Shown: positions 6,766 through 7,121 of the stretch, one piece after another | Numbering within the stretch: the stretch's first letter is position 1 | Layout: each line of letters starts with the position of its first letter | DNA from: Lachnospiraceae bacterium | GTDB lineage: Bacteria; Bacillota; Clostridia; Lachnospirales; Lachnospiraceae | Assembly (NCBI GenBank): GCA_022798035.1 | Contig: JAAWLS010000122.1 | Span: forward strand, 1-7,121 | Direction of reading: 5' to 3' | Length of the DNA: 7,121 bases | Made by a program: the position numbers and the translations under genes | The notes under the pieces: generated by a model | The model's database searches: none | Told to the model about the DNA's origin: nothing | Seen by the model: the letters and a program-made list of their open reading frames with translations, nothing else

Positions 6766-7121
6766 TTATGACATAAATTCCTCATAAGCCTCCAGCACTT
6801 CCTGGGGTTTTCCCTTCATCCGTATCTTTCCCTCGTGAAGCCATAGAATACTGTTGCACAGTTTATTCAATGTATCGTTGCTGTGAGAAACAATAATAAC
6901 CGTTCTGTCTGCATTCGTAATTAACTGCTTCATTTTCTTATAACTCTTTTTCTTAAATTTAGAGTCTCCTACACTCAGCACCTCATCAATCAAAATAATT
7001 TCTGTCTCCAAAATTGCCGTTATGGAAAAAGCCAATTTAGAATACATACCGCTGGAGTAAGTTTTCACAGGCTTGTCAATAAAATCTCCCAATTCCGAAA
7101 ATTCTATAATTTCATTTAATT
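6766..7121 (-). CDS. Polysaccharide/teichoic acid export ABC transporter ATP-binding protein (TagH/Wzt-like, C-terminal part)
   Basis: Only the last 117 codons are visible; the frame is open through the right edge, so Walker A lies outside. Visible motifs are the ABC signature variant YSSGM (visible residues 21-25), Walker B IILIDE (41-46) with catalytic E46, the D-loop SVGD (49-52), and the H-loop His in IVSHS (H79). The segment before the signature (IIEFSELGDFIDKPVKTYSSGM) is characteristic of the ATPases TagH, Wzt and KpsT, which drive export of teichoic acids, O-antigen or capsule with a two-component permease. The protein ends about 38 residues after the H-loop. It therefore lacks both the C-terminal carbohydrate-binding domain of long Wzt proteins and the long extension of Bacillus TagH. 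A TagG-type permease gene is expected further upstream. A TTG at 7092 is an internal codon, not a start. The stop is 18 bp before the adenylation gene. Confidence 0.93.
   Translation of the reverse strand, partial: LNEIIEFSELGDFIDKPVKTYSSGMYSKLAFSITAILETEIILIDEVLSVGDSKFKKKSYKKMKQLITNADRTVIIVSHSNDTLNKLCNSILWLHEGKIRMKGKPQEVLEAYEEFMS

Noticed and set aside
7090..7092. TTG at 7092 as a start codon of the ABC ATPase
   Set aside because: The frame continues upstream to the edge with residues typical of TagH/Wzt ATPases, so the codon is an internal leucine of a truncated gene.

Overview
The window is a gene-dense stretch with every gene on the minus strand. It looks like the distal part of a cell-surface polymer (teichoic-acid-like or capsular) biosynthesis and export operon from a Gram-positive, probably anaerobic, Firmicute. 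Moderate-to-low GC, strong purine-rich Shine-Dalgarno sites, a TTG start, a TagH-type ATPase, a CDP-glycerol phosphotransferase and a Lys/Asn-rich secreted beta-helix protein best fit a Clostridia/Lachnospiraceae-type genome. The taxonomic call is inference.

In the direction of transcription (right to left) the order is: (1) the C-terminal 117 codons of an ABC-transporter ATPase of the TagH/Wzt/KpsT polysaccharide-export type, cut by the right edge; (2) a complete 508-aa stand-alone amino-acid adenylation enzyme resembling DltA; (3) a complete 336-aa Stealth-family sugar-1-phosphate transferase; (4) a complete 649-aa CDP-glycerol:polyol glycerophosphotransferase-like enzyme (TagB/TagF family) with a TTG start; (5) a large secreted right-handed parallel beta-helix protein whose first 716 codons fill positions 2148 to 1 and run off the left edge. 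Gaps between genes are 18, 45, 11 and 55 bp. There is no convincing terminator or promoter in them, so one polycistronic transcript is likely. No gap without a gene exceeds 55 bp. I see no RNA genes, mobile elements or CRISPR arrays.

Functional reading: enzymes 3 and 4 both make phosphodiester bonds (hexose-1-phosphate and glycerol-phosphate), so the polymer is probably anionic and phosphate-containing. Enzyme 2 could activate an amino acid to decorate it, in the way DltA activates D-alanine for teichoic acids, but no carrier protein is encoded here. The ATPase would power export of the lipid-linked polymer. The secreted beta-helix protein has 20 recognisable rungs and a strongly positive net charge. 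It may bind, modify or sit within the polymer, but its function is unknown. The least ordinary parts are this beta-helix protein and the carrier-less adenylation enzyme placed inside the phosphopolymer module.
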